A DNA stretch of 64,000 nucleotides from Hyphomicrobiales bacterium (GTDB lineage: Bacteria > Pseudomonadota > Alphaproteobacteria > Rhizobiales > Rhizobiaceae), in the NCBI GenBank assembly GCA_900473205.1, contig UCLB01000018.1:48584-112583 (forward strand), in the 5' to 3' direction. How positions within the stretch are numbered: the first letter of the stretch is position 1; each line of letters opens with the position of its first letter. Below, piece by piece: positions 62,816-64,000 of this stretch. The position numbers were made by a program, and so were the translations under genes. The notes beneath the pieces were generated by a model. It was given only the letters and a program-made list of their open reading frames with translations. It made no database searches and was not told the DNA's origin.

Positions 62816-64000
62816 ATTCCTCATAGGCTTTGTCGCGGAGGCCCTCAAGGTGTTCCTCATGGGCTTTATCGGTATCCCTTGCCATGCTCTCCGCCCAGTA
62901 GCTCACGGCCATCGCTAGGACGTCCAGACGGTCATCCTTGGCCAACGCGCCGCGATCACGGGTAATGCGGGCGATCTGGTACATAAGCTGCCTGATGGGC
63001 TCCTGTGTCCGTTTATGATCGTCCTCAATTACCTTCTGGTCGAACACGAGTCGGTGCTGGTTCATGATCGGTTCAAGGGTATCGCAGATGCGGCGTTCCT
63101 TCTGCGAGTTATGCTTCACCTCCTCTATCTCTACGCGATGAATGCGGTGCACGATTGGCTTGAGGAGCTGGGTGAACATACCATCACCGAAGTTGGCTTC
63201 GACAATGATCTTGTTTGCCCCGTGCTGCTTCGCCAGGAGCGCCAATCCCTTGAGGGTAGCCTCACCATAACCATCCTTAAAACCGCCACTGGCGACCACG
63301 TATAGCCAGCCATTGAGCTGCTTGACGATGGCATAAGCCGTCTCGTCCTTGCCTCGGCCCGAGGGGTCAATCGCCATGACGCAACCGGTGTATTCCAGCA
63401 TTTCATCGGAGGTCCACATAGGACGGTGGAAGGCGTCACCCTGGAGGCCAACCATGGGGAGATCGAGACGCTTCTCAGGGTCGCCGGACCAAACCAGCTT
63501 AGCCGGAGCCATGCGTGGATCGAGCGGCATCACCATCAGGTCACGGAACTTCAACGGGAAGCGGTCCTGGTCGGAAAGCGAGGTGTCGAGCATGAACTGT
63601 AGGGCGAAACCGGAGCGGCCATAGGAAGCCTCACGCTCCTGTAGGTCGAGATCGTGGAAGCGCTTGGGGTCTACGGGCGTTCCCACAGTAGCGCCGCTGT
63701 CGATCATCCTAGAGACAAACGGAGCCAACCGGCCCATGTACTTTGCAGGGTCTACGGGGATGCGAGCTGGCCAGATGCGGATTTCATAACCGCGCTCCGG
63801 GAGGCGATTGTAGATCGACATTTCCGTCTGAGGAGTGCCGAGGTAGATCACGCGACCACCGGGCTTGAGAACAGCATCGAACTCTTTGATACGCTCGGCC
63901 AGAAGATCACGCATGGTGACCGTCATCGCGTTGTTCAGGCTTTCCACGTCATCGGCAATGATCACATCTGCGCGGGAGCCGGTGAGCTGCCCTGTGATAC
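62751..64000 (-). CDS. phage terminase large subunit, T7-like (N terminus beyond window)
   Basis: DNA-packaging motor subunit, C-terminal 416 residues visible; the frame is open to the window edge, so it is partial. At the edge the sequence reads QLTGSRADVIIADDVES, the T7 gp19-type Walker B region (IIADD), followed by the nuclease domain with DPSGRGKDETAYAIV and a final acidic D-D-R-L-D-V-L block. This places the prophage in the T7-like podovirus group. In such phages the terminase ends the late gene cluster, so structural genes are expected to the right on the minus strand. Confidence 0.93.
   Translation of the reverse strand, partial: ITGQLTGSRADVIIADDVESLNNAMTVTMRDLLAERIKEFDAVLKPGGRVIYLGTPQTEMSIYNRLPERGYEIRIWPARIPVDPAKYMGRLAPFVSRMIDSGATVGTPVDPKRFHDLDLQEREASYGRSGFALQFMLDTSLSDQDRFPLKFRDLMVMPLDPRMAPAKLVWSGDPEKRLDLPMVGLQGDAFHRPMWTSDEMLEYTGCVMAIDPSGRGKDETAYAIVKQLNGWLYVVASGGFKDGYGEATLKGLALLAKQHGANKIIVEANFGDGMFTQLLKPIVHRIHRVEIEEVKHNSQKERRICDTLEPIMNQHRLVFDQKVIEDDHKRTQEPIRQLMYQIARITRDRGALAKDDRLDVLAMAVSYWAESMARDTDKAHEEHLEGLRDKAYEEFIELCQRGAGFEAGEESSWLN

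Larger units (their letters stand above)
56338..64000. mobile_element. prophage, left end to window edge (incomplete)
   Basis: Begins at a truncated 3' tRNA-Leu and contains an inward-facing tyrosine integrase, a tRNA, a MarR-type regulator, short genes of lower GC with membrane or secreted products, and a T7-type large terminase. It runs past position 64000, so structural genes and the right attachment site are unseen. Whether it is still inducible cannot be judged. Confidence 0.88.

Noticed and set aside
1-64000. CRISPR array
   Set aside because: No regularly spaced direct repeats; the repeats seen are dispersed inverted palindromes.

Overview
The window looks like a chromosomal segment of a Rhizobiaceae alphaproteobacterium, most likely Agrobacterium or a close Rhizobium. 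The evidence is a phosphatidylcholine synthase gene (pcs), an IalB-family protein, an SdhE-mfd gene pair, the sufS2-B-C-D-S1-T-A operon order known from Agrobacterium tumefaciens, high GC, and several palindromic repeat families typical of Rhizobiales. Species identity is inferred from gene content, not measured.

Layout. 1-6.5 kb: two DMT exporters, hspQ, an IalB-like secreted protein, an orphan peptide-type binding protein, a DsbA-like thiol oxidoreductase and a small Gly/Tyr-rich secreted protein. 6.5-13.6 kb: DNA repair (mfd with sdhE; recG) and a DUF502 membrane protein. 13.7-17.2 kb: the UDP-GlcNAc genes glmU and glmS, separated by a 167-bp hairpin repeat. 17.5-22.2 kb: a BMP-type (nucleoside-like) ABC importer operon. 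22.4-26.3 kb: pcs, a UbiH-family hydroxylase, an AEC transporter and ccdA, then tRNA-Lys. 26.9-34.5 kb: the Fe-S assembly (suf) operon, interrupted between sufB and sufC by a GIY-YIG nuclease gene lying between two inverted REP-like arms. An Irr-type (ICE) motif lies upstream of sufS2.

34.6-54.7 kb holds ordinary housekeeping and metabolic genes: hydrolase, acetyltransferases, anmK, tyrS, a YadGH-like exporter, an extensin-family protein, rarA with a Do-type protease, ilvD, LysR/azoR and ilvA. One acetyltransferase gene carries a 156-bp palindrome inserted in frame. trkH (54.9-56.3 kb) is the last host gene. At 56.34 kb a truncated 3' tRNA-Leu marks the end of a prophage that continues past the right edge. 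It carries an integrase, its own tRNA-Leu(UAA), a MarR-type regulator, several small membrane or secreted accessory proteins (one SieB-like, one Rap1a-like) and a T7-type large terminase open at position 64000.

The most unusual signal is the 31206-31630 element. It has inverted, self-palindromic arms around a GIY-YIG nuclease gene, and at least three gene-less copies with the same arms lie elsewhere in the window (17420, 38695, 49164). This resembles an autonomous element and its non-autonomous derivatives, comparable to RAYT/REPIN systems but with a GIY-YIG nuclease instead of a tyrosine transposase.
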